Assembly: GCA_963575645.1 (NCBI GenBank)
Contig: OY754464.1
Location: 71,088,948 to 71,152,947, forward strand
Source of the DNA: Xanthostigma xanthostigma
Taxonomy: Eukaryota > Arthropoda > Insecta > Raphidioptera > Raphidiidae
DNA: 64,000 nt
Direction of reading: 5' to 3'
How positions within the stretch are numbered: position 1 is the stretch's first letter; every line of letters begins with the position of its first letter. The notes beneath the pieces are model-generated. The model ran no database searches and was not told the DNA's origin. It saw nothing but the letters and a program-made list of their open reading frames with translations. Position numbers and translations under genes: made by a program. Shown piece by piece: positions 11,283-22,934 of the stretch.

Positions 11283-11744
11283 ATGTAACACATTTTTATA
11301 CTATTAAAATTTAACAATGTAAATATGGTACAATATAGATCTTTTTTAACATTGTATTTTTTTAGAGCCACAAACTGACCACTTGTTTTGTTAAATGAAT
11401 AATTAAAATATAAATTTTTCACGAAAAAGTTTTGACACAACGTCATGCAACGAAGAAAAAGTTTAAATTATAGCCTCGCGTTTTAATTCAACCAGCTTTA
11501 ATCATAAAATTTTAAGTATTTAAGCGCATTTCTGTACTTGACAACAGTTTTTAATCTGCACCATAAATCTACGTAATTTTGTTATACATAATATATAACA
11601 GAAAATTGACAGAATTAATTCAATACATAAAAATTTAACACACAGGATGTAATTTGAAATCGACAACTCATTCTGATCAAAATTAAGATACAAATTTTCA
11701 TTAATGCTATTCCGAAAAGGTTTAAGTTTTAAAACAAAGCCCGT
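11283..11744. other. AT-rich stretch without recognised feature
   Basis: Nothing recognised. Confidence 0.5.
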
Positions 11745-12350
11745 TTAACCTTCAAGCCGGCACGCGTAGTCGAATCGACCGCGCTTAGTACATTTTCGTT
11801 CATATTATTATTATTACCCATCACATTTATTTCTCATTTCTAGTAGCCTGTCGCTATGTCATTGGGAGTAAAATAAAGAATAAACCGTCGCTCGGGGCGC
11901 TCCCCCCACTCCACAACTCGCAATTGTTTTAGTCCCGGTGTCATACAACATTTATTTGCAATCAATGTTATATGGACGAAGAAACTGATTCTGATGAAAA
12001 CTAAACCAAAGTTAATTAATTTTTATTCTTATTTTGTAATTTTTAATATTAGACAGGTACTATATAAACTAGCCTGAGATATGTAAAAGGGTTTTGTGTT
12101 CCTAATTTTTGTTTTAATTCGAAGAATATTTAAGTTATGTTAATTAATTTCATAATTGTTTCTTTTTCATAATTTAAATTACTTTTTTTGACAAATCAGA
12201 CTTTAAAGACAATGATAATATATCTGAGTACAAATAAATAAATAAATATTGAATAAATAGTGCTTTATTTCTCTTATTCATCCCATAGGTCTTTTCGGTT
12301 ACGCGCGCCCGCTCCCGTTACAAATCACCGCGCGCCCGCTTGAAGGTTAA
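11745..12350. mobile_element. piggyBac-type MITE flanked by TTAA
   Basis: TTAA at 11745-11748 and 12347-12350 flanks an element whose ends are inverted: CCTTCAAGCCGGCACGCG on the left, CCTTCAAGCGGGCGCGCG on the right read in reverse. TTAA duplication with CC-starting ends is the piggyBac signature. Inside, a GC-rich stretch (about 11880-11925) precedes an ATG at 11972. It opens MDEETDSDEN and is stopped at once by TAA. That acidic start is what piggyBac transposases commonly have, so the MITE seems to keep the parental leader and start codon with the rest deleted. Confidence 0.78.
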
Positions 12351-12540
12351 AAAAGTTATTGGGTAGAATAATTTTCAATTCAAATAAGTTTGGGAGATAT
12401 TGACTGTCATTGAAAACATGACTTTTTTCGGATCAATTTAGACGTCTGTAAATATCTCAGTTTTTTGATCAACGAAATAAACAAACACTATTAGCTTTTT
12501 GTGTAGAGAAGACTCCTTAATATTATCATATCTTTATCCT

Positions 12541-12950
12541 TTAGGGACCATTTATTAATAACGTAAGGGTCCCGAGGAGGGGAGGGTTATCAAAATCTTT
12601 ACATGCCCTTATCTCGGGGAGAGAGGGGCCAATGCTGATCTTAATATGTTTTAAGTCGAAATGTGTGATTTACAACATAGACTAGACAATTACCTAATAT
12701 TTAATAATAATATAAACATATTATAAATCCCACAATAATATAATGGTATAATCTAAATTATCTTTTAAAGAATAAAAATTATTGATTTACGTCAAATTAT
12801 GAGTTTTAGTGAATTGATCCTTTTCTAAAACCAGATAAAATCTTACGTAAGAAGGGGGAAGGGGAGTCCGATAAATATTATGTGCCCTTACACGAGGGTA
12901 GGAGGGATAAAACATGGCCAAAATCGTCCTTACGTAATTAATGAAGCACA
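12541..12950. repeat. MITE-like repeat with gggaccatttattaataacg end
   Basis: The left end reads gggaccatttattaataacg followed by taagg. The right end ccttacgtaattaatgaagc is its approximate reverse complement. Internal G-rich and C-rich tracts (cccgaggaggggaggg, gaagggggaaggggag) echo each other. Non-coding. Confidence 0.55.
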
Positions 12951-13254
12951 GAAATCGTTGGAAATAGAAGTTCATCTGATACCAGTTTCACTGTAATGTA
13001 ATTTCGAACATAAATTGATGTAAAATATGTAAACATCTACTCAGATAGGTAATAAATAGATACTTAATATGTTGAAAATTACCATAAATCAATTAAAACG
13101 GATATATTAATTAATTATCTATAATGTTTACATCAAAATATTATGCTTCGTAATTCTATAAGCAGCCCAGTATGCATACGGTGAGACAGTGACGGGGTGT
13201 AAACATTTAAACCCTTAAATGCCTGTTTTTTTATTTATACATCAATCCCTCGAT

Positions 13255-13740
13255 TTACTCGGTACTCATTTTACGCGGTTTCACTTTTACGCGGTCAGAA
13301 AAAATCAACATTTTGACGTGATAACGTCTTATAAATTGATGAAACACCGGCTGCACGCACGAAAAAGAGTAACGTTCCGCAAGCATGAGCGCGATATAAG
13401 CGATAGTCTCTCTCTTCTCGCGTGACGTCAGAGAGTAGTGTGCGTTCAACATTTTTTTCGGCTGTTCCAGCGAAAGCTACATCTGACAGATGGCCAGATA
13501 AATTATACGGTTTTTTAACAAATATATAATATATACCTATACATTCTTTTAATTGTCTTTTATAATTGCTTAAAAATATGTATTTTGCTTTGGTTAATCA
13601 AATTATTAGTCGGTAAAAATATAGTTTGACAGCTACTAAAATTTAGGTTATGTATTATTAAATATGATATTCGAGCGGAATACGTTATCACGTAAAACTA
13701 TCGTCCGTAAACCGACTTTACAGACAACCAATTTTTTTTT
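13255..13740. mobile_element. deleted copy of the 40945-42661 transposon
   Basis: Shares gacgtgataacgtcttataa, cacgcacgaaaaa, agcgaaagctacatctgaca, the atacggtt AT-rich block and ttacagacaaccaatttttt with the 40945-42661 element. It lacks that element's extra segment (41247-41636) and all coding sequence, and its left end is replaced by ttttacgcggtttcactttt. Opposing open frames here are artefacts. Confidence 0.7.
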
Positions 13741-13982
13741 AAGAAATCAAATATATTTTGTGGCACGTGTCACTCAAATGCTGCTGGTATAAAATAAAAG
13801 TAACCTAAATTACTCCTTAAAACATCAGCTATTTGCCTGCGAAAGTCCCGTCAAAATCGGTCCAGTCGTTTCGGAGATTAGCCGGAACAAACAGCAGACA
13901 ATATTCATTTAGTAAAAAGCTGTTATTTTGACATTACTAACAGACACTTCAATTTTATTTACCTATAGATAAATGGTATTTG

Positions 13983-14440
13983 ATCAGGGCTGATACTTGC
14001 CTTAAGAGTATTCTTCCCTGCAAACACCCCCTGCACCCTTCATCTCAAATCTTTTCCCCTCGCCTAAAAACGGTTTGCGCTCTCCCGACGCTATTTTTAA
14101 AGCTAGAGAGTTCTAGTAAACGCCAAATGGAAGACAAGGAATCAGACTACAGATCCTTCAGGCGAATTTTTTGAAAAAAAATTCCTGAAAAACTTACAAC
14201 CTTTTGAATATTGACCTTTTTAATAGTTCACACGTAGGCGAAACTGTTTTTCAAAAAATTCTCCTGAAGGATCTGTAGTCTGATTCTTTGTCTTTCATTT
14301 GGCGTTTACCAGAACCCTCTAGCTTTAAAAATAGCGTCGGGAGAGCGCGAACCGTTTTAAGGCGAGGGGAAAAGATTCGAGATGAAGGGTGCAGGGGGTA
14401 TTTACAGGGACGAATACTCTTAAAATAGAATAAGAACATT
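13983..14440. mobile_element. 450-bp foldback element
   Basis: Left arm (13983-14172) and right arm (14257-14440) are inverted copies. For example, atcttttcccctcgcct is mirrored by ggcgaggggaaaagat, and gatccttcagg by cctgaaggatc. Similar 60-codon frames appear on opposite strands purely because of the symmetry. No TSD was identified. Confidence 0.75.
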
Positions 14441-14955
14441 ATTAGAACGTAGGCACGAACATTTTCTTCAATCTTTCATATTCATAAAAATGTTTTTGCA
14501 ACGTCTGTGATTTTTCCTGTGAGAAGGGTAAGATAAAAAAAAATTAATTACTGTGACCAAAATATTTGAACCTAATTTTCGGTCATTATATTCATGGCGG
14601 CATGTTTTTATGTTTCATTACGCATCGGTCTATAATTATTATCAAGTCTGCTGATGTTTTAATAGCATACTAGAACACAATACACGGAGGTATTATGATA
14701 TTTATACGCAAAAAGCGCGGGTCGGTTGAATATATCAGTGAGCGCGGTATTCGCAAACAACAATGAGAAATTTACAGACCAATACACACACAATAACGTT
14801 CCCGCCCCTTACGCAGTCGCGTCACTACAGTTCTGGACAAACAAAACACTTGGTCAAGTGCAGGAGAACTATAGAGAAACGAACATGTGGTGGGAGCACC
14901 AGTCCCGAAGTTTCCCGACTCGCCATGGTATCATCATCATTACAAGTTTTTATTC
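14441..14955. other. no recognised gene
   Basis: Overlapping short frames at 14726-14990 have no motif. Nothing else was recognised. Confidence 0.45.
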
Positions 14956-15550
14956 TAACTAGCGTGACCTGTGCGAATTATTCGCACTAAATAAGTATAA
15001 TAATTATCACTTTACAAAATTATTTTTTAAATATGATTTTGGTATTCAATTCGTTTCTAATTTTGCACACTGCTTATAACGTTCTTCTTTTTGTTGTATT
15101 ACAATATGAAGCTCAGATGACAGATCGAAGAAATATTTTACTGAAATTGTCATATAGAGGCGCAAGTACCAAAAGCGTTGAGCTAAGTCGTCAGATGGCA
15201 TCATGCAGCATTGCTGTGACGTTGTTCAGCGTTGCTCGCTGTTTCAAAATTAAAGCCGTTAGATGGGAGTATGCAGTTTTGTGTCTGTTGTATTACAATA
15301 TGAAGGTCAGATGACAGATCGAAGTGTTGACGTTGTTTCAAAATTAAAGCCGTCAGATGGCAGACGTTGTTCAGCATTGCTGTATTTTAATTAATTTACA
15401 AAAACAAAAGCAATAATAAATTTTTTAGTTGTCGATCTCAGTAGAGCAAGCAATTATCTGTAAAATGATATATAATTTATCTGGAGAAATTGTGAAGTTT
15501 TTTCTAAAAAGAAAGGCAAACATCTTAAACCTTAGCGTATAAATTATATA
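14956..15550. repeat. 600-bp dispersed repeat, copy B
   Basis: Direct copy of 3918-4520 with a low percentage of substitutions. Here the open frame starts at a real ATG (15033) and runs 93 codons, but no domain is recognisable, and copy A is frame-shifted near the start, so coding is unlikely. Confidence 0.75.
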
Positions 15551-15704
15551 TGATTCAGTCAGTCAGGCAGTTTGGGTTAAGTGTTGCCAGTCGATTTTGA
15601 ATCACTTTCATTTGATCTATTACTTTTTACATACGGTTAGACTACGATAACTCGATGTACAAAATATCCATTGGAAATACAAAATTAAACATATAACCAG
15701 TTCA

Positions 15705-15872
15705 ATAAATAAAATTAGCGACCAATTTTTCTGACAAATATATTAACAAAAAATATAAAATTTTTTAATGTATTAAGTTTTATATTTTTTGTTAATACAT
15801 TTGTCTGAAAAATTGGTCGATAATTTTATTTATTCAAGAGTTCTAATCAGACGTTAATCAAAGATTTTTTGC
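15705..15872. mobile_element. Penelope-like terminal palindrome, small copy
   Basis: Starts aataaataaaattagcgacc and ends inverted with ggtcgataattttatttatt followed by agacgttaatcaaagatttt. The same two termini bound 39675-40524, 43313-43749, 49353-49707 and 59794-59975. This copy has lost the central motif. No TSD is evident. Confidence 0.65.
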
Positions 15873-16029
15873 GCAGTGAAAAGGAAAGGGCGTTTGTGGG
15901 GAGTTCTTACAAAAACAACTACGGGGTCGTGTATACAAAGTGAGATAGTAATACAATAATTCTGCACCAGTTGTTATGACGTGTATATGTGATTTCTGAT
16001 TGGTTAGATTAAAAAAATAACAGTGAAAG

Positions 16030-16258
16030 ACGAAAAGTTTTTACTTATTTTTAAGGAAATTTGTGAACAATTCGCAAAGTTTTTTTTTAAACGTCAATGA
16101 TTTAAAAAAAAGTAAAAACTTGAGCACATCGAGTTATTGTACTGAACCCTTTACGTACTTACTAGCGGCCCGGCCCGGTTTCACCCGGGTGCGATAGATA
16201 TAATTCTGCAAAATTTATTTCGTTTGCGGCCCGGCGTCTGAACTAATAGCTTCGTTAC
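16030..16258. repeat. dispersed repeat, direct copy of 7585-7810
   Basis: Contains ggcccggcccggtttcaccc and gataattctgcaaaatttat-like sequence in the same order as 7585-7810. Non-coding. Confidence 0.7.
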
Positions 16259-16539
16259 TTTCATTAGTATAATTAACTTTTATATTTTTACAAGTCGATT
16301 AAAAATTGAATACAAAAGAAAGAATCAGATAATTCGCCTCAAAAAAACATAACCTTAATTCATTGTTAGTTATGATCCTATGTCATTGACTATAATTTAA
16401 AATCGGTAAAAACAATAGTATACACGCAATGCTTTACTCTGAATGTATGAAATTATAATTAATTAAATTAATTAACTTACCTGATAAATTATATTACTTG
16501 TTTGTTTATCGGTTTACAAAGAACTTGCTATAGAACGTT

Positions 16540-17750
16540 TATTCAAAGCAATGGCACGTCAATCCGGTGTCGGAGAGGCAACCGGATGGCGAGTGGTAAT
16601 CTGGGCCTATGAGTGGTGCAGAACCCCCTGGTAGCGGCCAAAGTGACCCCAAATGGACGGGGGCGGCGATATGGGGGTGGGGCAAAATCGAAAAATGTTT
16701 GAAAAGGCAACCGGATAAAAATGCGGTTGCATTGAAGGAAATACCCTAATTGTATAATAAATTTTTTTTGCCATCCGAAACACGCGGGCCGTTTTTGCAC
16801 TAGCGAATAAAAAAAAAATAAAAAAAAAACTGAAAAGGCAACCGCTTCAAAATTAGTGAGCATACTTATTGACACCACCAAACGTTGGAAAAAAATTGCC
16901 ATCCGATCCTGATGGGCAGTTTCGGAGAAACAGCCCCTCAAAGTCGCCGAAAAACCCTTTTTTTCGATTTTTTCAACAATAAGTAAAAAAACACACTAAA
17001 AATTGTTCAAATCGGATGGCATTCGAAATTTATACTGTCCTTAGTACAAATAATAGTGTGTATCAATGCCATCCGATTTCGATTAAATTTACCCCTATTT
17101 AGCCTCCTCCCAAAACTCAATAACAATAAAAATAATGCCATACGCTGCATAAAATTGTTATTTTCATGAGTTTTGGGGGTGGCTAAATAGGGGTAAATTT
17201 AATCGAAATCGGATGGCATTGATACACACTATTATATGTACTTAGGACAGTACTTATATATTTCGAATGCCATCCGATTTGAACAATTTTTAGTGTGTTT
17301 TTTTTACTTATTGTTGAAAAAATCGAAAAAAAGGGTTTTTCGGCGACTTTGAGGGGCTGTTTCTCCGAAACTGCCCATCAGGATCGGATGGCAATTTTTT
17401 TCCAACGTTTGGTGGTGTCAATAAGTATGCTCACTAATTTTGAAGCGGTTGCCTTTTCAGTTTTTTTTTTATTTTTTTTTTATTCGCTAGTGCAAAAACG
17501 GCCCGCGTGTTTCGGATGGCAAAAAAAATTTATTATACAATTAGGGTATTTCCTTCAATGCAACCGCATTTTTATCCGGTTGCCTTTTCAAACATTTTTC
17601 GATTTTGCCCCACCCCCATATCGCCGCCCCCGTCCATTTGGGGTCACTTTGGCCGCTACCAGGGGGTTCTGCACCACTCATAGGCCCAGATTACCACTCG
17701 CCATCCGGTTGCCTCTCCGACACCGGATTGACGTGCCATTGCTTTGAATA
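16540..17750. mobile_element. 1.2-kb near-perfect palindrome with repeated GCCATCCG motifs
   Basis: The left end tattcaaagcaatggcac is exactly mirrored at the right end (gtgccattgctttgaata). The arms meet around aatgccatacgctgc near 17135-17150. Arm identity is high enough that the same 132-residue frame reads identically on opposite strands (16543-16941 minus, 17295-17747 plus). The motif gccatccg, or its relatives ggcaaccgg and gccatacg, recurs at roughly nine places per arm, as expected of transposase-binding subterminal repeats in Foldback-type elements. The 132-residue frame resembles no protein I know and is read as an artefact of the symmetry. Superfamily undetermined. Confidence 0.8.
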
Positions 17751-18269
17751 GTTTGACATTCTACATGAATAATAATAAGTATATAGAGGCTGTGTGCACG
17801 AAACCTATTAGCGCCGCTAGTGGCAATAGAAAATTATTGAACTCACTTTTTATGGAAATCGCGACATGTTTCTAAGGTGATAAGTCAAAAACTTTAGTTG
17901 GCCATGATGTGTCAAAAAAAAATGTAATAAGGAAAACTGATGTTAATTTGTTTACACTGACAGCGGAACGTCAAATTAGGGCGCCAATAGTCTTTATTTT
18001 ACTTTAATCGCCATCAGCACAACAGCCCAAAAGACAACAAGCAACAAGCTTAGTTTTGCCTTTGATTTCTTTGTAATTAAAAAACTCCATAAAATTATAA
18101 CTATTTTCATTTTTAATAAAACATTTCTCACTGACATATGGAAAATTTGAGTTTGAAGTTTCCCCTAGTGCTCACCACAAACGCTCGAATCGAAAAATAT
18201 GTAACTCCGCCTCCTTGCACATAGCCCATAGTAACTGTTTGTAGTTGCCACAAACGACACGTATAAAAA
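17751..18269. other. no recognised feature
   Basis: Nothing supported on either strand. Confidence 0.5.
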
Positions 18270-18495
18270 TCAGGTATATCACTATTCTGACGGTGAATTT
18301 TACTTGAATTCACTATTCCGGAAGTGAATCAGAAGTCACTATTTCAAATAGTGACACTTTCACTATTTCAGTTTTAGAGAGTAAATTTATTAGTGAAAAT
18401 TCACTAATTTGTTGTGAAAATCACTAATTATCAAGTGAATACAGCTTCACTTACGCAATTAGAATAAATTTCACTAATCCATAGTTAGAGAGTAT
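18270..18495. repeat. cluster of ttcacta / tagtgaa motifs
   Basis: Within about 225 bp the pentamer cacta or its complement tagtg, or gtgaa, occurs a dozen or more times on both strands with irregular spacing (cactattccggaagtgaatc, tcaaatagtgacactttcac, tagtgaaaattcactaattt). It is not a strict tandem array. Function unknown. Confidence 0.6.
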
Positions 18496-19332
18496 TAACG
18501 TCCATACAAGCAAAAAAAAATGAAATTTACAGATCGAATCAGAATTGTAAATATTTTTCTTGCCCGTTATTGTATTGGTGTACGTCTTTCAGTTACGGTT
18601 AAATAAAATTAATGGACGTAATCATCCCCGCAAAAGCAGATTTATAAGTCACAAACTTAAATATAACATGTAACCCTGTTGGCACTGGTGCTGTTGAAAC
18701 CACTAGCAAAACCATTCAATGTAGCAGAGCGTTGTATAAAGTTTCGTTCACATCAAATTTAATTAATGGAGAGATTCAATTACGGCTTCATTAAAAACAA
18801 ATCAACTGATATTAGTTGCGAATGAATGCGTTAATACCATTGCTTTATTCACTATATTATCTGCAGAAACTTATAGTCAAACTCATATGAAACAAATTAT
18901 TATATAATGACGAAGCATGTCTGCGATTACTCCCCCACACGCTTATAATTAAAAGTCTGTGACCTCGAAATCAAGATTCTAACCTAAAATTTTTGGAGTC
19001 ACAGTTTAAAAATTTCACCCGGTTTCTACAGTTTAAGATGGAAGCTCCATTATACGACGAAATTATACAAAATCGTCCGAAGAGACATAAAACATCAGTT
19101 TTATCAGTTTTTTGATCAAGGTCAGTAGAATACATAGTCATGACGTCAATTGAAGGATCGTTCATATTATAATTATTTATAAACAGCTGTTGCCATGCGA
19201 TCATTTATCAGGTTCGTTGGATGACGTCATCCTCCACTACTATATAATGGGACGAGGTATTCTCTGTAATCTGTACTTTTATATAAATTCTTTTTCTTTG
19301 CTCCTTGGTAACGGAATTAAGATTTTCTGATT
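18496..19332. other. no recognised feature
   Basis: A 77-codon minus-strand frame (18971-19204) carries no recognisable domain. Nothing else was seen. Confidence 0.45.
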
Positions 19333-19520
19333 ATAAATATTGAGCCTAAGACGAGAGAATATGACACAAATAAGATGCTAATTAACAAAACAAATAGAGT
19401 CAAAGTACACAGATCACGACTATTTACAAAGTATGTTTATGTGGATGATCTATATTTATGTATAGAACCATACATTCCATGTTGTCATATTCTCTCATTT
19501 TAGGCTCGATTTTTATGATT
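19333..19520. repeat. short MITE-like inverted repeat
   Basis: The arms ttgagcctaagacgagagaa and ttctctcattttaggctcga are inverted, separated by about 110 bp that include a further atgacac / gttgtcat pair. Non-coding. Confidence 0.6.
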
Positions 19521-19889
19521 AACAAATCGGGGAAGGTAATCCAAAAAAGTTAATTAGAATTTATTTAATTTAACAGTATCGATACGCGATTTAGCTAAAC
19601 AACCCGTGTGTGATTTATCAATTTATATAATATTATTATCTAACATATAATCTTTATCATCATCAAATAACAGATGAGGGTATATATTTCTAATACCGGA
19701 TCTTAGACTATTACCACAACTCTGAAGCTATACAAAAGCGAAATCCACGTTACTACCAACTAACTCTGAAGGAGATTGCTAGTCATTGTTTATATTGAAT
19801 CTAGATTAATATACTTATGTGAGTGCAGCTTCATCAGAGTTCTAACATCTTTAAACCACAACTCTAAAGCTAAGTCTCTCTTACAAAAC

Positions 19890-20036
19890 AAAAAGCCAGG
19901 CGACGGCCCGCGAACGCTGGAGGATTATTTGTCTTCGCTACCATTTGTTTCAGGACGTTTAAAGCTTTTCCGTGTCTTATTTCAGGGCGCTCAACGGGAC
20001 ATGAGACAGGAGGCGCAAGAGATCGAGGTGGCTTAG
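19890..20036 (+). CDS. possible terminal host exon(s), unidentified
   Basis: A short GC-richer island in AT-rich surroundings carries an open frame ending at TAG (20034-20036). It reads KKPGDGPRTLEDYLSSLP, then VSGRLKLFRVLF, then QGAQRDMRQEAQEIEVA. Codon choice (ggc, gac, ccg, ctg, gag, gtg) is unlike the neighbourhood. A candidate 3-prime splice site, cgtgtcttatttcag, lies directly before GGCGCTCAACGG, and another, ccatttgtttcag, lies 35 bases upstream. It could be the last exon of a gene whose other exons lie outside the window or are unrecognised, or chance. No family is recognised and no start is proposed. Confidence 0.3.
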   Translation, partial: KKPGDGPRTLEDYLSSLPFVSGRLKLFRVLFQGAQRDMRQEAQEIEVA

Positions 20037-20139
20037 CGTATCTCCTTTAATGTATAACCTGTAGTTATGTACTAGAAGAACGAATTATTACACCACGGCC
20101 AAGAAACCTTGCGAACAAGCTATATTAAAAAATATTCCA

Positions 20140-22316
20140 TAGTCAATTGGGCGACGGGACCATTTCAACTCCAAAAATATTGACATTTGATACAGTATAA
20201 TAAAGAAAATAACATTACTGATAACGTGACGCGGGTAATGGCTAGTTTTAAATATGATACTTGATATCCGTTGGCATGGTTAGATGCATATGTTCCACGT
20301 CGTGTAAAAATTAATCAAAGCACGCTTATGGCATCGAAAACTTCCCCGGGCAAGGCAAACCAAATGGGTAACTCTATTGGTTAAAGAAATTTGTTAATTT
20401 ATTGTTTATTTAACCAATAGTCATCCATTCGGCCTGCCCTGCCCCGGGGAAATTCTCTACGCCGAAAGCGCTTTTAGCTAATGTCTTTTTGACAGATCTA
20501 CAAAACAAAATAACAGCTAATTTTTTTTATTTTCACAATATTTCCGAAACTATATAAAGTATAGAAAAAAAAATTCTTAACAAAACTTTCTTGAAAAAGT
20601 AAATAGAATAATAACCGTTATGAAGAGTATACCATTATTATATAAAAAATCAATATTATAGCATATATCTCTTTAGTGCATGCGCCGATTTTCCCCAAAA
20701 ACAATAAAGCTCTTCACATTTGCGATTCAAACATCCTCCCAAAATTTGGTTTCAATCCGTTCATCCGTTTGACCTGTATCGTGTTCGCAGACAAACAGAC
20801 GCACAGAGTTTTTCCAAAACTGTTTTTTTTAATTTGAATTGTAAAATTTTGAAAAGTGATTTTTGACCTAAACTAGTATCATTGTGAGAAGTGCACACCC
20901 CGATAAGTTTATTATTGATATTTTATTTATAATAAATAACAATGGAATCGAGTTCAAGATGGTTCTATTCCGATAGTAAATAAAGCGAATAAAAATTAAA
21001 TCGCGTCAATGTGTCAAGAATTGCGACCTATATAGCTTGAACGTACATATGCACGTACAGACTAACCAACAAGTACTGTTCAAAATTTTTCAAAATCGGT
21101 ACTTTTGAACTGGAGTCAATGTAAAACAGGCCCCATTTTATAAAATAAATTCTCCCTTTTTCGAAAAGCTGCCATTGCAATGAATTTCTCGCGAAAATTG
21201 TCTACAATATATCTACTTGTATGATCGAAAGACATCTCTAAAAGTGACCCAGAGCACATTATCGCTAGCGGGATAAGCCTTCCTTTGGACGTTTTCGCAG
21301 TCGAGTAAAAAAATCATCTTAATCTCCATATTTGATTTCAAACGTAATCTCTTTAGAGTCTAGTTTTGACCCTAGGAAAGATATTACGGTACCTTATATA
21401 TGCCCTCAGGGTCCTTACTTGCTTGGACAGACTATGCAAAGCCACAAACAAAGTGTCTGGGAAGTTATGCTAGCGTGTTTGTAATTCCAACCAACGTTTT
21501 ACAGTCTGTCCTTTTAAAGACCGTGGTGACATTACTGAGAGTCCATTTTTCATTCTCCATTTACCTAATACAAGCGGCCCGAGCCAGTTTCGCTCGGATT
21601 TGTGAATTGCCCATTAAAGATAGGCAGTGAGCCTTCTTGTAGAATAATGGCCGCATTTTCCAGGCATTGTTTTACCATTCCAACCCACAAGTGGGAAATG
21701 GTACTAGTTTAGGTCAAAAATCACTTTTAAAAAATATTACAATATCTTTCCATTTTGAGGTCCCCCGAATCCAAAAAACATATTTTTGGAAAAACTCTGT
21801 GCATCTGTTTGTTAGTCGGTTAGTTTGTTAGTCTGTTAGTCTGTGAACACAATACAGGTCAAACGGATAAGCGGATTGACACCCAATTTTGGGAAGATGT
21901 TTGGTATGCAAATATGAAGAGCTCTATTGTTTTTGGGGAAAATCGGCGCATGCGCAGAAGAGATATATGCTATAACGGTGTTTTTTATATAAGAATAGTA
22001 TACTTTTCATAACAGCTTATTATCCTATTTATTTTTTCAAGAGAGTTTCGTTAATTTTTTTTTCTAAGCTTTATAGTTTCGGAAATATTTTGAAAATAAA
22101 AAAAAAATCAGCCGTTCTTTTGATTAATGGATCTGTCAGAAATAAACTAGTTAGGCATGCTTTGATTTTCTACATGACGTGAACATATTATTATGTAGGT
22201 AACCATAGGAACGAATAGCAAATATCATATTGAATACTATCCATTACCCGCGTCACCTCACGCGATATCAAAAATTTTAAAATTTTAAGTTGGAATGGTC
22301 CCGTCGCCCAATTGGC
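20140..22316. mobile_element. 2.2-kb foldback element
   Basis: The outer ends caattgggcgacgggaccat and atggtcccgtcgcccaattg are exact inverses. The arms (roughly 20140-20880 and 21700-22316) share gcatgcgccgattttccccaa versus its complement, a primate-like string of tttgacctgta / aggtcaaacgga blocks, and accattcca / tggaatgg. Inside the left arm a second foldback (20345-20465: ttccccgggcaaggcaaacc mirrored by cctgccctgccccggggaa) is nested. The central 900 bp has no transposase. Fragments recur at 10640-10980, 38040-38110 and around the insertion at 43299-43763. Confidence 0.7.
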
Positions 22317-22444
22317 TGGAATTTTTATTTATATTTAATTTTTGTTATTTATTACTAAATTAATTAAAATAAATTAATAATTTATATATCGTTAATTTAT
22401 TAATGATAATTATAAACAGAATTGCTTTCGTGGTCCATCGATAT

Positions 22445-22485
22445 TTCTAACACCGGTTGTGAAGGCCTACACACTTGAATAAATT
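22445..22485 (-). repeat. Penelope-like terminus fragment
   Basis: Read on the minus strand, gtgtgtaggccttcacaacc followed by ggtgttag matches the 4568 terminus gtgtgtaggctttcacggcc. Only this end remains. Confidence 0.5.
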
Positions 22486-22934
22486 TAAATTAATTTGAAA
22501 ATTCTCATAAAAAATTTTCACATGTCCACGCGATCGCGTTTGAATTACAGACGTAACTCCGTTTATCCCACTTATTGTTATACCACCTTCGACCGATAAC
22601 TTTTGAACCCACTGTGGGTGATCGAAATATGCATAAGTGGTGGGGAAAGGGATGTTAGTGACGGCTCAAGTATTTTGAAGCCAATATAATTATCTCAATA
22701 ATTAATTTAAATACTAAAATAAAACATAGCCTATGGCATTTCTGGATTCAGTAAGAACATTTCGAAGAAAATATTATCAAGGTTCGTCAAATAATTTTTA
22801 AGTTAAATCCGTTCAAACATACGTACGTACGAAAATAGTATATGGAAATATATATAGATTTTACCAAAGCCAAAAAGTTTAATTTGGCCAAAGCTGCCAT
22901 CATGTTTTCATGTACTACAAATAACAATTAATTT

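Noticed and set aside
16543-17747. Identical 132-residue frames on both strands as a duplicated gene
   Set aside because: They are mirror images produced by the palindrome; no ATG context, domain or codon bias supports coding.
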